A stretch of DNA of 64,000 nt from Odobenus rosmarus divergens (GCF_000321225.1 NW_004450396.1:3065466-3129465), one strand, 5' to 3'; positions 37,990 to 49,389 are shown, counted from the stretch's first letter. The notes: a model not told the origin generated them from the sequence alone. Translations and numbers: made by a program.

Positions 37990-38560
37990 CCTTGATCTGC
38001 CATTTATTCACTGTAGTAAACAGCTTCCAAGGATGACATCAACCATCCATGCCCCAGCCAATGAACCATACCTCCTGGTATTCATATTATTGTATAGGTC
38101 CCCCCGCCCCTTGACTCTCGGAAGGCCCCATGACTTGATTTTGACCAACAGAGTGAGGCAGAAGTTAGGTCATAAGAAGACTTTCAGCTTCCGTCTGGGT
38201 CTTGTAGAATGTTCACTCTGAAGGAGGCCAGCTACCATGTAAGAAGTTCAGGCATGTGAGACTGCCAGGCTGAGGAAGCCATGTGGAGAGGCTATATAGA
38301 GAGAGATGCCCAGCCAGGCCCTAGCTGTTCTAGCCATCCCTGCTGAGACACTGGGTATGGGAATAAAGAAGAAGTCACCTTTGATTTTCAGCCTAATCAA
38401 GCCTTCAGATGACTCCAGCTCCAGATGCTGTCCCGCTTCGACAACATGAGACACCCCAAGTAAGAACCACCCATGGAAACTGGTTAACCCACAGAAATAA
38501 GAGAAATAATTTAAGTCACTAATTTGGGTTATTACATAGCAATAGACAACTGGAACAGCA
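37990..38560 (+). mobile_element. MLT1-type MaLR LTR splitting an L2 copy
   Basis: 'cttgattttgaccaacagagt', 'cttctgaagg'-like body, 'tagctgttctagccatccc', 'tttaagtcactaatttgggt' and 'gcaatagacaactggaac' are late-MLT1 landmarks. It lies between two antisense L2 pieces that are in consistent order. Confidence 0.75.
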
Positions 38561-38569
38561 ACTTTCTAA

Positions 38570-38745
38570 ATGAAACACATTTCTTAATCTCTCTGTGAGT
38601 CAGTTTTCTTATCTGTAAGTTTCCTATTTCACAAAGTTGCTATTAGAATTAAATGGGTTAATCTGGAAAATGCTGACAAGAGTGTCTGATTTGTGGTAAA
38701 CATTTGGTAAATGTTGGCTACTATTATTTATTACTAATAAGTAAA
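38570..38745 (+). mobile_element. MIR SINE
   Basis: 'cttaatctctctgtgagtca', 'cttatctgtaag' and 'aaatgttggctactattatt' give the sense MIR 3' half. Confidence 0.75.
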
Positions 38746-38754
38746 ATGGGATGA

Positions 38755-39260
38755 TGGGACAAAAATATTCCTAAGAGGATGTTCAGGGAAGTTGTTGTAT
38801 GGAAGGTGACATTTGAACTCAGACCTGAAAAATAAGGAGCCAACCATGCAGAGAGCCAAAGAGAAGCATCCAAACAGAAAGAACAGGGACAAAGGTCCCA
38901 AGGTAAGCAATGATACAGTGTCCTTAAGGGACACAGACATGGCCAGTGTGCTTGGAAGGTGGTAAGCAAAGTAGAGTCATGCCAGCCATGATAAGGAATT
39001 TGGACTTTATATCAAAGATAATGGGAAGCTTTAAGGGATTTGAAGCAGGAGAATAACTTGGGCCACTCTGTTGGAAATGGATTTTAGAAGGGCAGAAATG
39101 GGAATAAAAGGTCCTCTAGGAGACTTTTATACTCATCTGAATAAAAGATTTTGATGACTTGAACCAGAGTTTAGCAGAGGAGATGGAGAAAAGAAGGTTG
39201 ATGTGCTCATTAAATGAGTGGCCCTTGGCCTGCCCATCAGGCCGTCATAGTAGAGATGAG
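38755..39260 (-). mobile_element. L2 LINE ORF end, antisense
   Basis: 'aaggtgacatttgaactcaga', 'aggagccaaccatgcagaga', 'gggacaaaggtcccaaggta' and 'tttggactttatatcaaagat' are reverse L2. Continues the element started at 37725. Minus-strand frames of about 80 codons are degraded L2 coding remains. Confidence 0.75.
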
Positions 39261-39264
39261 ATTT

Positions 39265-40785
39265 TAACAAGGTTATTCTAGACTCACATTACTAAAACCC
39301 TTTTAGACAGGGTTCTAAGCATTATGCCCAGGGACAGCCTTAAATCTATCTCATTTTATATAATTCAGGATTCAGTTGTTACAGGGGATAACAGAATATA
39401 AGTTTTCTCACATATCTTATTGTTATTCAAATAGGAAAAACAATTCAAAGCACTCTGGCTTTGTGGAAGGAGCATTACAAGGCAAATCAAAACACATGTT
39501 CAAGTGACAATTCGGTCATGGATGACTTAGGTGAATCCGTACAGAATTCTTGAGCATTTAGGACTTCCTTGGTCCTCAGCCCTTCCAATTCTGATAATCT
39601 ATTTCTTTAGGGCTCTACTTAAAAATAGTACATCAGTTGGAAATATTTCATGTTCCTGAGGTCAGGAGTCAGTACTTAGCTGCTGGTCCTGTGAACTAAT
39701 CTCCACGACTCTTCACTCCTCAAGTCAAAAAGAACCTGCCACCGGGACATAATCACAAGGAGATAATCACCAGAAAAAGGTTTCAATTCTCGTGCACATC
39801 TCCTAACCTGCCAGGAAGGAGGTTGACAGCAAGTTGTCCCGTCTCTGTTTTATAGCCATCAATAATGTGTTTAACATATATGTGCTTTACAGGTATCTTT
39901 CATGTAATCCTGAAGATTTATTCTTTCTAGGAGAATTTGGGAGGATTTGCTCTCAAGCTTTATTACATTAAGATACAGACAAGTCATCTTCAAGCAAGCT
40001 TTTCTAAAACTTCATTGTTACGGGTGGGAAATCTCTAGCACACATCTCCATTAAGATTTTCATTTCGTATAGCAGCTCTTTCCTTAATAGTGACAACAGA
40101 AAGGAGAGATGCTACATAAGATAGAAAAATGGAGGCAGAGATCCTCACCCAGTACCTGACTAGAGGGTTGTTCAGGTTTTCCTCCCTTTTTTTCCTGATA
40201 TCGAGTAGGTTTGAAACAATTATTCTAGGATTGGGAGGACATGAAATTGCATTTGTGAAGTTTTACCTATCACTATCTGCCTGAGTTTCCTTCAGCCCAC
40301 TTGCTTCTTAAGGTAAACTCTGTCCTTCATGTGCACGGGCTTGGCTGCTTTTGCATGTGGGATGCAAGGTTGCTTCTTGGATCTAAAATCCATGATGAGT
40401 TTGGACTTTCTTTGAACTTTATTGTTGTTGTGGGGTTTTTTGTTTTTTGTTTTGTTTTTTGTTTGTTTGTTTGTTTTTGCCAGCTTTAAATCTTAGTGTT
40501 ATGGGTTTGAAGCTACAATCCATTGAATAAAATGCGGAAAGGGCAGAGGGGGTAGGTGAACATGAAGATGACTTCTGATTGCTGATCATAATTGATGTCA
40601 GGTAAAGATAACAGCAACACCCCACATCACTAAATTGACCTCCTTAGATAGTCACCAATCCCACTCACTAGGGCTCTACTCACTTTAGCTGCCAAATATG
40701 ACAGGCCAGCACCATTACTGTTTGGAACACATAAGGAGAGATAATGCTTACTTTATAAATTAAGTTAAAAATGTAATTTTAAAAA
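39265..40785. other. Gene-free intergenic stretch
   Basis: No gene supported. A T/TTTG-rich tract occupies about 40430-40478. Confidence 0.45.
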
Positions 40786-40788
40786 GGG

Positions 40789-40968
40789 AGGGGCACCTGA
40801 GTAGCTTAGTCAGTTAAAGGTCTGACTCTTGATTTCCACTCAGGTCATGATCTCAGGGCCATGAGATTCGAGCCCCAAGTCAGGTTCTGCACTGGGCGTG
40901 GAGTCTACTTAAGATTCTATCTCCCTCTGCACCCACCCCCCACACCCTCTCAAAAAAAAAAAAAAAAA
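40789..40968 (+). mobile_element. CAN-SINE, sense
   Basis: 'ggggcacctgagtagcttag', 'tcaggtcatgatctcaggg', 'gttctgcactgggcgtggag', a C-rich tract and an A17 tail. Several substitutions in the head. Confidence 0.93.
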
Positions 40969-40969
40969 T

Positions 40970-42398
40970 AGAACCAGATTTCAATAGGCTTATGAGCAGG
41001 AGATGGAAAACACTCAATTAGCAGCAAAGGGTACAGTAACAATTTTGTTGAATGGAGAAAGAAGCACTGATTTGCACGGAAAGTCCAGACATTGTTGAAG
41101 TGATGGTCACCATATCAAGTAAAGAGAATAACACAGCAGGAGGCGTTCATTAGAAGTGAAGGGGATAAAACAGAATTGGCAGTTTCGTCAATTTGCCAGC
41201 CTGCATGCTTCCTGGCCAAAAAATGGAGAGTATGAGAAAAGAATTAAATTTTTAATTTGAAGACATAATTCCCCCCTCCCCTGGGAAAGAGAATGTGATG
41301 GCATATGAAGTCAGTTAGAAAGAAGCCTGTGATGTTTTCCTTCTCATAAAAAAAGGAAGCAAATTATTTTATCCAAGCACAACTGAATCAAATTTGAACT
41401 TCCTGAAAATTTATCAGTTGATAAACCAGGATTTAAGTTCAAGGACACATTCCACACCTAATCTTCATTTTACAACCTTTGGAGATAGATTTTCCTTAGC
41501 ACTGAAATCTTTCAAAGATAGTCTTTCTTGCAAAACAAATCGTTAGAAGTGTGCAGCAAATTGGCCAGATGTCTCTGGGGCATAAACTCTCCCTTAAAAG
41601 TAAGGCAAGAGCTTTTAGTAACTACCTTGTGCTTTCAAACCATGAGCTTTCTAGTTGGCATTTTGAAACCGTAATGTTCAAAGTATTTCTCTTGTTATCG
41701 AAAGAGTTAATACAGCTTCTCGAAAAGTGCCTCTCTTCTCACAGAATATAGTTTATATTTGGGGAGAATTTGGCACAGCTTAAGTTACAGCCTAACTGGT
41801 TTTCTTAGTAGAATCCAATAAGACATTTCTCCCACCCATTTGTCCCTTAGTGTTTATTAGCAGGGATAGACACAAAATGTCAAGAGGAAAGAAAAAAGTA
41901 TTATTTGTATTAATGTACCTTCTTCAAGAATTCACATCAAGATACCTAAATAACAGCCTTCTTCACATCTTCACATCCCAAACTGGTAACCATCCCTTGG
42001 AGAGTGTTCACAAACACCCCAAAGTTCATTATCAACCCAGTGTATCACCCCAAGATAAGTGGACTTAATTCTTGTTTATCTAAAAAAACAATAATTGCTA
42101 GGCACATAAATCAATTTGTGGCATGAAGCTAGTTCTGCTCTCTTCCAGAAATTGCTCTTCTTAAGTTTCGGACCTTGAAAAAATAGCAGAAATCTATTCA
42201 GTGGTCTTTATTTCTATGATTGTTGCTGTCCCCCAAACAGCCTGAGCAGTCTACCAACTGAGGTGTGGCAGAAAACCAGATCCTCACCCTCCCCCCAAAA
42301 GAGAGTGCTTAGAGAAGCAAAATCTATACAGCTTAATAGCTTGGTATGTGGTAAGGCCATAGTTCTGATTCTTAATTATGAATTCCACTCCAGGGCCC
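40970..42398. other. Gene-free intergenic stretch
   Basis: No gene or recognised repeat. Confidence 0.45.
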
Positions 42399-42401
42399 CA
42401 A

Positions 42402-42472
<71 letters not shown>

Positions 42473-42474
42473 AT
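42402..42474. repeat. (TAAG)n-(TAAA)n microsatellite
   Basis: Ten TAAG units pass abruptly into about nine TAAA units. It yields a Leu/Ile/Tyr repeat frame on the minus strand that is not a gene. Confidence 0.97.
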
Positions 42475-42479
42475 AGTGA

Positions 42480-43385
42480 TTAGTTTGCAGATATCTCAGT
42501 AGCTGCACAAACACACATTTCACAAAGTGCTGGCCAATGCCTACTTTCACATATTTCTTTTAGCCTAAAAATAACTTTCATGTCTTCCTAAGAGCAAGAA
42601 AAGGGAGGGAAAATTAAAGAAACTAGTTTGGGAATCAGTGGGGAAATGTTTAACAGGCCTGCTGGGTGTTCTCTTAATGCTGTCTTGGATCTCAGATTAA
42701 ATTATTATACTTTTTCTGTGTTGTAGTACTGGGTCAGTTGTGCATGAGGACAAAAGCAACTTCAACTTGATATTTCTGTCATCCCTGCTGTGGGAAGAGT
42801 CCTGTTCCTGGTTTATAACATCAATCACTCTCACAATAAATCTTGGTGGTGGATATGGTCATTTAAATCTCCACCTGCACAAACAACAGAAAATAAGAGA
42901 GCTCATAAATCTCTACACTGGTGATTAACAAATTTTGGATCCTGGGCAAAGATATTATGGGGAGGGGTTCTCACTAATTCATTAATAAAGACTGATTTGC
43001 TGACAATCTGTTTAGTTTACAGCATGGGGGAAAGCAAACAAGACCCTGCTAACAAAACAAAACGTTAGAGGTTAGTGAATTCCCAGCTGAGCCAGGATTA
43101 GAGATATGATATCTTAATGTAGGAGAGGGGTACAGCCCGTGAACCAAAAGCTCGGAAGCTGCTCTTACACTTTGCTCCAGCCCCTTGTCTTCGATGCCTA
43201 ATTGCAAGGGAAGAAAACCTGGAGAAGAATCAGTAAGAGAGATTCATGCGTTCCGTCTCTCCAATTTTATTTCATCGATTTTATGCAATCTCTTGGTTTC
43301 TGGTTCCCTTTGCTTGTCTACTTACTCTCCAGATTTTCTTCTTCTCCAGGAAAGAGGGTCCAGGCTCGAGTTAGAGAAAGGAAAA
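42480..43385. other. Gene-free stretch upstream of TCF21
   Basis: No gene or recognised repeat. It may hold proximal regulatory sequence. Confidence 0.4.
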
Positions 43386-43387
43386 AC

Positions 43388-43412
43388 AAAACAAACAACA
43401 ACAACAACAACA
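43388..43412. repeat. (AAC)n microsatellite
   Basis: Short CAA run, about seven units. Confidence 0.9.
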
Positions 43413-43859
43413 AACCCTTTGCCCAAAGGGCTAATACTGCTTAGTATTCTGTAATACCAGTTTCAGGTGGGGAACCCGGGTAGCAAAGAGGCCCTAAGGA
43501 GAAGGCCAAGGCATTGGGAGGGTGAAAACAACAAGTCCCAGGCAAGATAATATCTGAGAGCCGCTAAGATTCTTAAGACATTATTAAATGCATTTCTAGA
43601 AAGAATTTTAGGGGAAAGTTTTAATTTTGTCAAGAAAAGATTATCAATTAACAAAATGCTTTCCACACACTGGTGGGACTCTATCTCTCCACCCCCACCC
43701 CCACTAAACTGTGTGTGTTGTCCTGGGTGTGCGATCATCAAGTATGTTTGTGTGCACAAACAGATCCATCATAGCTTTAAAGTGACCAGGTGCAGATGGA
43801 TGTTTTGGTACTTTCTCTGCCTCACCCTAAAGATTCAGTGAAGCACTTGTTTTGTTAAT

Positions 43860-44618
43860 TCACCCCGGTTAAGGTGGGAAGATATCTTGGTAAAGCCACA
43901 GAGTCTTAGGGGTGTTGGCAGGCAGGAGTTGACCACTGTCTGGATGGTGTTTTAATTTGCAGGGAAGAGGGGACAGGGGGATGCTTGTGAGATTTGTGTT
44001 TGGAAGGCCCAGATAGAGCAAAAGGATCTGGTCGTTTTTCTGAAGTCCTCAGTAACAACCAGCTATGACCTCTTAAGAGGGAAAGCAGGCCTTAGGAGAT
44101 GGCCCTGGAGAGGGACTGTGGGTGGGGCGCTCTCCTTGGCTAAACTGGAAGAAGGTGACTGGTATTTGCGTGTTGCAGTTGAGTTGATTTACATTGCAAG
44201 TTGGAAATCAGGGTCTGTGCGTAAGCGTTTCCCTCTGGTTGTGAAAGGGGTCTAAGAGTCGGCTGGGGCCTCGTAGGCCCCTCCCCTGGGCTACAAGGAT
44301 CCGCCTCTCTATTCCCCAGATAAATTCCTAGTGTCCACCAAATTCCTCAGCGCTCTCTCACACTCCTCTGCGGCCAGGACTCCGGGGGTGGGGAAACAGA
44401 GCTGAGTTCCTCCCCGCAGAAGCCCTCTGGGTTCCTTCTCACAACTCTGCGAAGGGGAAAGGGGTGTGAGACTCAACCAGACCCCAACTCCAATTCCCAA
44501 CACGAGGTGGCTGCTTCATACTCCACACCCGGGGGCCCACTGGTTTGGGGCTCGCTCGCGCTCGCTCGCTCGCTCGCTCGCTCTCTTTCTCTCATCCCCC
44601 CCATCCTCTCCCCCAAAC
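43860..44618 (+). promoter_or_regulatory. TCF21: TCF21 promoter and 5' UTR region
   Basis: Sequence immediately upstream of the TCF21 start codon. GC content rises toward the gene, and there are GC/GT-box-like sites (GGGTGGGGCG near 44121, CCCCTCCCC near 44278). No confident TATA box at a fixed distance was seen, so a dispersed CpG-type start is likely. The transcription start cannot be placed by eye. Known for human: an antisense lncRNA (TARID) starts close to the TCF21 promoter and runs away from it. Whether this species has it is inference. Confidence 0.6.
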
Positions 44619-45400
44619 ATGTCCACCGGCTCGCTCAGCGATGTGGAGGATCTTCAAGAAGTGGAGATGCTGGACTGTGACGGGCTGAAAATGGACTCGA
44701 GCAAAGAGTTTGTGACTTCCAACGAGAGCACCGAGGAGAGCTCCAACTGCGAGGCGGGGTCTCCCCAGAAGGGCCGCGGAGGCCTGGGCAAGAGGAGGAA
44801 GGCGCCCACCAAGAAGAGCCCCTTGAGCGGCGTCAGCCAGGAGGGGAAGCAGGTCCAGCGCAACGCGGCCAATGCGCGCGAGCGGGCCCGGATGCGGGTG
44901 CTGAGCAAGGCCTTCTCCAGGCTCAAGACCACCCTGCCCTGGGTGCCCCCGGACACCAAGCTCTCCAAGCTGGACACGCTCAGGCTGGCGTCCAGCTACA
45001 TCGCGCACTTGAGGCAGATCCTGGCTAACGACAAGTACGAGAACGGTTACATTCACCCGGTCAACCTGGTAAGTCCGCCGATGCCGATGCCGATGCCGCT
45101 GCGGCTACCCGAATGCCCCCCGCCAGCGCGTCCGCAGCCGCGTCTGCGGGATGGCTGTGCGCTCACCTCGGCCGCCAGCAGCCCGGCGCGCCTCTGGGGA
45201 CCTTTGCAGGAGATCCCGCACCGCCCTCGCTCTCTGCCCTGCAAGCTGCTGGAGCGGGGATGATTTATGCAAGTGTTTGACGTGGCAGCCCAATTAAGAG
45301 TTCGCAAGTGTACTGAGCTGGCAAAGAGGAGGGATCCCCGAACCCGCGCCAGCGCCGTCAGGGCTGGTGTGGGACAGGGAACACCAGCCAGATGCTGCGC
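44540..45400. promoter_or_regulatory. TCF21: CpG island over TCF21 exon 1
   Basis: CpG dinucleotides are frequent from the 5' UTR through exon 1 and into the intron. Known: methylation of the TCF21 CpG island silences the gene in several human cancers. Confidence 0.8.
44551..44594. repeat. (GCTC)n / CT-rich tract in the TCF21 5' UTR
   Basis: Seven or so CTCG units followed by CTCTCTTTCTCTC, ending 25 bases before the start codon. It would be transcribed in the leader. Confidence 0.9.
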
Positions 45401-46912
45401 GCCTAGAAGGCATTTTGTGAATCCCTTTATTCTTCTTTTAGCCGAAGGAGAACTTGATTTTCCCCTTCTCATTTTTGTACATAAAAACACCCAGTTCTGT
45501 TTGTTTCCCGGGTATATTTAGGACCCTTAGATAACAAATTCATGGCCCCGTAATTGTCATGTAAGTCCCCAACTATGTAAATATTCGGCGCTTCTCTTAT
45601 AGGTAGATTAACATTTTTAAATCCCAGAAGTTCTAACAAATATCAGCCTAATCAGTAAATTCTCACAAATATCAGTGTAATAAGTGATATTAAAATATAT
45701 TAAATAATATTAAAATAGGCCACTCTCGTTGAAGATTTAAAAACATGTTACAAAAAACCCGTAATGCTCATTGAGGCTAATTTCTCTCAAATGCATTTTG
45801 CTATATAAGAAGTACAGTTTAATTCCTTTTTTATTTTATTTCATCTTAAGACCTCCAGGCTCTAAAGAAAAACAAGGACTACAACTTACTAGCACCTTTG
45901 TTTATATATGATAAGAATGAGAGGTTTTCCTCTTAAAAGTCGTCTTATCGGCCAACACTAGTGGGAGAGGTTGGGAGCTTTGAATTGTCTTCTCACTGAA
46001 TTGATTTCAGGAATTGGGGGAGGGGTGCAAAACCACATTTTACCCTGGTAAATATTTTTCCCTCTAATTAAAAGTTTATTCTTTTTCTAAAAAAAGATGA
46101 GTAAATGGCTTTTCGAAATCTGTAACTAAAATGAAAGTAATCACTTCATTTACAGTTGCTGCTGTGTTCATCTTTGAATAAAGAAACTGCAGTGAGCTTT
46201 ATTATAAAACACCTCGGGGAAGGGAAAAGGCGATGTTCGCTCAGCCCAGTAGGAAAATGATCTTAAATAAAATATGCGCGTATATTCTTTTATTAGGATT
46301 ATCCCCCCCAACCCCTTAAGAGCCAGCGATTAATTTAGAAACTGTGGTCCAAAGCCCGCGTTTGTGAGGGAGGAAATGGAAGCTGGCAGTAGAAAAACAG
46401 ACGGGGAGGAAAGCGAGGGGGCCGGGAAACCTGGCCAGGGCCTCAGAAGAGGGGCCCGAGGGCCACTTCGCCTTGAACCCGGAGTCCACTAGGCGCTAGG
46501 TCCTTCTCGGCTTCCCTGCTTAGGCTTACCCCGGCAGCTGCCCCAGCCACTTTGGGCTTTCCAAGGGCCTCCTCTTTGGGTTTCTCTTACAACTGAGGAT
46601 GAACCCCCTTTGCTCTACCACCCCGAGCTGTGACTTGGAGCCAACGCTTTTTCTTTATCCAGCCACGGGGCGCACTGGAACACGGGGCAAATTGCAGAGA
46701 TAACGCCTCTCTCCAACTCACTGCCTGCCCCCACCTCTCCCTCTCCTTTAGTCTCAGGCTCCGAGCCCACCCCACCCCTCCTCCAAGGCCACTTACCTCC
46801 TCCACCCTCTTCTCTCCTGCAGACGTGGCCCTTTATGGTGGCCGGGAAACCCGAGAGTGACCTGAAAGAAGTGGTGACCGCGAGCCGCTTATGTGGAACC
46901 ACAGCGTCCTGA
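44619..46912 (+). CDS. TCF21: TCF21 (capsulin/epicardin/POD-1), bHLH transcription factor, two coding exons
   Basis: The coding sequence joins 44619-45068 (150 codons) and 46823-46912 (29 codons plus TGA), total 179 residues, the normal TCF21 length. The start [18 protein letters not shown] and end [13 protein letters not shown] are characteristic. An acidic/Ser-rich N-terminus (1-49) is followed by a basic KRRK nuclear-localisation-like cluster (about 58-66). The bHLH domain is at about 79-135: basic region [13 protein letters not shown] (81-93) with the E-box-reading Glu88, helix 1 [13 protein letters not shown], the loop, and helix 2 [19 protein letters not shown]. Family knowledge: it dimerises with E proteins on E-boxes (CANNTG) in the nucleus and directs epicardial, kidney, lung, spleen and gonadal mesenchyme fates. 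The splice donor G|GTAAGT-type site at 45069 and acceptor after CTCTCCTGCAG at 46822 are strong, phase 0. The ATG at 44619 is chosen because the upstream 51 in-frame codons are low-complexity leader. No damage seen. Confidence 0.99.
45069..46822 (+). other. TCF21: TCF21 intron 1
   Basis: GT-AG intron of 1754 bp with a pyrimidine-rich acceptor tract. The first part is CpG-rich, the middle is AT-rich, and no repeat element was recognised. Absence of repeats in a 1.7-kb intron suggests constraint. The exon 1 frame continues 64 codons into it (see findings). Confidence 0.95.
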
Positions 46913-47380
46913 CCTTGGAGGTGCGAGTCTGGGAAAGGCGCGCTCCCGGGGGGAGCGGGCCCCGGGAAGGCGACCCCTGCCCTCCCTGCTCTCTGTCTCT
47001 GCTTCCCCCTCGCAACGCTCCTCTCCCTATCCCCCGCCCCCCCCCACCCCGCGAGAACACTTTAGAGCGACGAGGAGATTCGTTTCCAAACCTGAGGAGA
47101 TCAGTTGTACTTACAAAGATTCCCATCTATTTAACTTTATTAACTTCTACCGTGAATGACTCTTCGAGCCTTGCTGGTCCAAGTGCAATATGTAATTATA
47201 AATATATAAATAGATAATAAGAGCCTATCAGTGTGTATCTTTTGTACAATATGTTGTAAAATGTAGATCATAGAATAGCTGACTTTGACAGTCACATTTA
47301 TAAAGTAATTCACTTAAAGATATATATTTTTTTCAAACAAGTTTTGCTACTTTCGAAAATAAATCTTTCTTTATATTGCT
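46913..47380 (+). other. TCF21: TCF21 3' UTR
   Basis: Sequence after the TGA, GC-rich to about 47090 and then AT-rich, up to the probable cleavage zone shortly after the polyadenylation signal. The cleavage position is inferred. Longer alternative ends cannot be excluded. Confidence 0.75.
47358..47363 (+). terminator. TCF21: Polyadenylation signal AATAAA for TCF21
   Basis: Canonical AATAAA followed by T-rich and then TGTG-containing sequence (about 47365-47403), a typical signal plus downstream element. Confidence 0.75.
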
Positions 47381-47389
47381 AAAAGCCCT

Positions 47390-48985
47390 GACATTGGTGT
47401 GATTTTTACCAAAAAAAAAAAAAAATGATCTAGACTTGAAAGCGGGGAACTATGGGGAACCTTGAAAATAAAAGTGATTCTTTTGATCCTCAATCCAAAC
47501 TTCTAGAGATGGAAAAGATTAAACACAATTTCCACTGTGAAGGTGCAGCTCACATTTCGCACTGAAACCTCAAAAAGAAACTCTGGTCTCAGGTTTGCAG
47601 GTTATTCTTAAGACAATTATAAATAATGTAACCGTGAACCAAAAAAGGGGGGGCAGGATAACCGTTAGTAACAGTTACACGATTCAAGGGAAAAACACAC
47701 CAAAAGGAAAATTCGATTTTCAAGTATTCCACGGTATAATTGATGACAGGAGCAGGAAGGTAAATTCCACGTTTTTTAGCTTTCTAGGCGCAGACATGAA
47801 CCCAAACAACCCGTAATGCGAAACTGTGAAGAAATAACGGGAGCTATGAAAAAGTGTAAATTCCATAACCTTTAGGGAGTGCTGCAACATACATTATTTA
47901 TTTCTTCTTAGTATTTAATGAATTACTTCTAACACCGCTTATGCCTACCTATGGGTTACAGTTTGCCAGCGCCTTCAGCTCCCGGCCACGACTTCCGGCG
48001 GACTGGGTTTTAATTTAAACATCTTCCATGCTACGGAACAGCTCCTTGGGGAAGATTAAGTTGAGATAAACAGAGAGGCGAGGCCGAGGAGCCTGGAACC
48101 CGGTTCACTCGCTGCCCCAGAGCAGCCCGCAGCGGGCCGATGCGCCAGATGCCACCGGGGCTGTTTAATGTTCGGGGTTATGACCGCAGTGTTTACAAGA
48201 CGTCTTCGGTTATTTATACTGTTATTCCTCGCAGAGGGCCTTGAAACTTCCGCTTCATTTGCTCTTTCTTTTCGATTTTTTTTCCTCTTTTTCTCGGCTC
48301 AATTTTGTACCTGAAGTAAGAGCTCCCTCCGTCCATCTCCTGCACCTCCAACCAACCCCAAGGCTGCTTAGGGGGTGGAACCCTGGGCCTGGCCTTCTGG
48401 GAAGGAGCCAGCGACACTGGTCCCGACAGGTGAACCGCTTTGCCGGGCCGTTCTCTGCCAGTGAAGGCTACCACATTACCAAGTGCAATTCTCTGCTCTT
48501 GGAGGGCTGGGAACTTTGCTCACTCCTAATCCGCCTGCTTGTCATTTGCAAGTCAGAGGACATCCTGGGGTATCTGGCTTTCCTACCACTCCCCCAGCCC
48601 CGACTTGACCTTTAGGAGCACATTTCAAGCTTTGACCACCTCCACCTTCCCCAAATTCCTGTGTTCCATTACTTCAACCACAGGGCCAGTGCCCCCCGCT
48701 CCAAGATTCAGAATCCAAGTTAGAGATGAGTCCCAGAGCGATTCAGCCGTTTGTGTTTCACATTCAGCAGAATTTCCAAGCTCGCACTCACGTTCTTATA
48801 AACCAAATGCTCAAAATTCTGAGCACCCAACTCAGGTGGCCCACAGAGAAGAAATTGCTGCTTGCTCATTCTGTGGACCCCAAACTGCAAATGGACTTAA
48901 AAAAAAAAAAGTCCTATGCCTCCTTTCTATAATTTGAAGTCTTTGCTCTCAGCATGAGGCATGTGGCTATGAATAGGGAACATGT
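47390..48985. other. Downstream flank of TCF21, no gene
   Basis: No exon supported. A GC-rich patch lies at about 47960-48180. Frames of up to 132 codons (48241-48937) have no motif and overlap one another. No recent repeat recognised, so this may be regulatory. Confidence 0.5.
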
Positions 48986-49012
48986 GAGTTAAGCCCAACT
49001 TGGGCTTAACTC
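48986..49012. repeat. Perfect palindrome with 13-bp arms
   Basis: GAGTTAAGCCCAA, a single C, then the exact reverse complement TTGGGCTTAACTC. Confidence 0.95.
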
Positions 49013-49024
49013 TAGGTTTTCCCT

Positions 49025-49150
49025 AAAAGGGCTTGGATCCTCAGTTTTCTCATCTCTGAAAATGGGGATAAGTGTTAAAATAATAATACTCATACTTTTC
49101 CTCTTTTGCCTTGCAAAACCTCAGTGGGATACACATGAGATTATATTTGT
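49025..49150 (+). mobile_element. MIR SINE fragment
   Basis: 'cctcagttttctcatctctgaaaatgg'-type core: the segment 'ttctcatctctgaaaatggg' and 'aataataatactcatac' match sense MIR. Confidence 0.7.
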
Positions 49151-49351
49151 GTAATCACTTTATAAAAGAAAAGATCAATGCAAATATCAGTTACTTTCAC
49201 AAAGTAGCTAGAGATGAGCTGTCTATGCTTGACCTGACCTGAAAGTGTCTCAGGAAGCTCAAAGGGTGTGTGTTCATAGTGCACAGGTTATAGTCTTTCT
49301 ATGGCCTGAACAAAACACCTTCTTTTCTTTGATGCAGTGCTGAAGGTTACA

Positions 49352-49385
49352 ATTTCTCCCTCTCTCTCTCTCTCCCTCTCTCTCA
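49352..49385. repeat. (CT)n tract
   Basis: Pyrimidine microsatellite with occasional CCCTC interruptions. Confidence 0.9.
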
Positions 49386-49389
49386 TGCC

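Noticed and set aside
42284..42550. 88-codon minus-strand frame with Leu/Ile/Tyr repeats
   Set aside because: Product of the (TAAG)n-(TAAA)n microsatellite.
44466..44618. In-frame extension upstream of the TCF21 start, from an ATG at 44466
   Set aside because: The extension translates the leader and (GCTC)n tract, and TCF21 is known to start at MSTGSLSD. Length 179 fits only the start at 44619.
44592..45056. 154-codon minus-strand frame opposite TCF21 exon 1
   Set aside because: Antisense shadow of a GC-rich coding exon with no domain.
47408..47425. A-run shortly after the TCF21 polyadenylation signal, as in a retrocopy
   Set aside because: TCF21 here has its intron and promoter, so it is the native gene. 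The A-run is genomic and lies beyond the expected cleavage zone.
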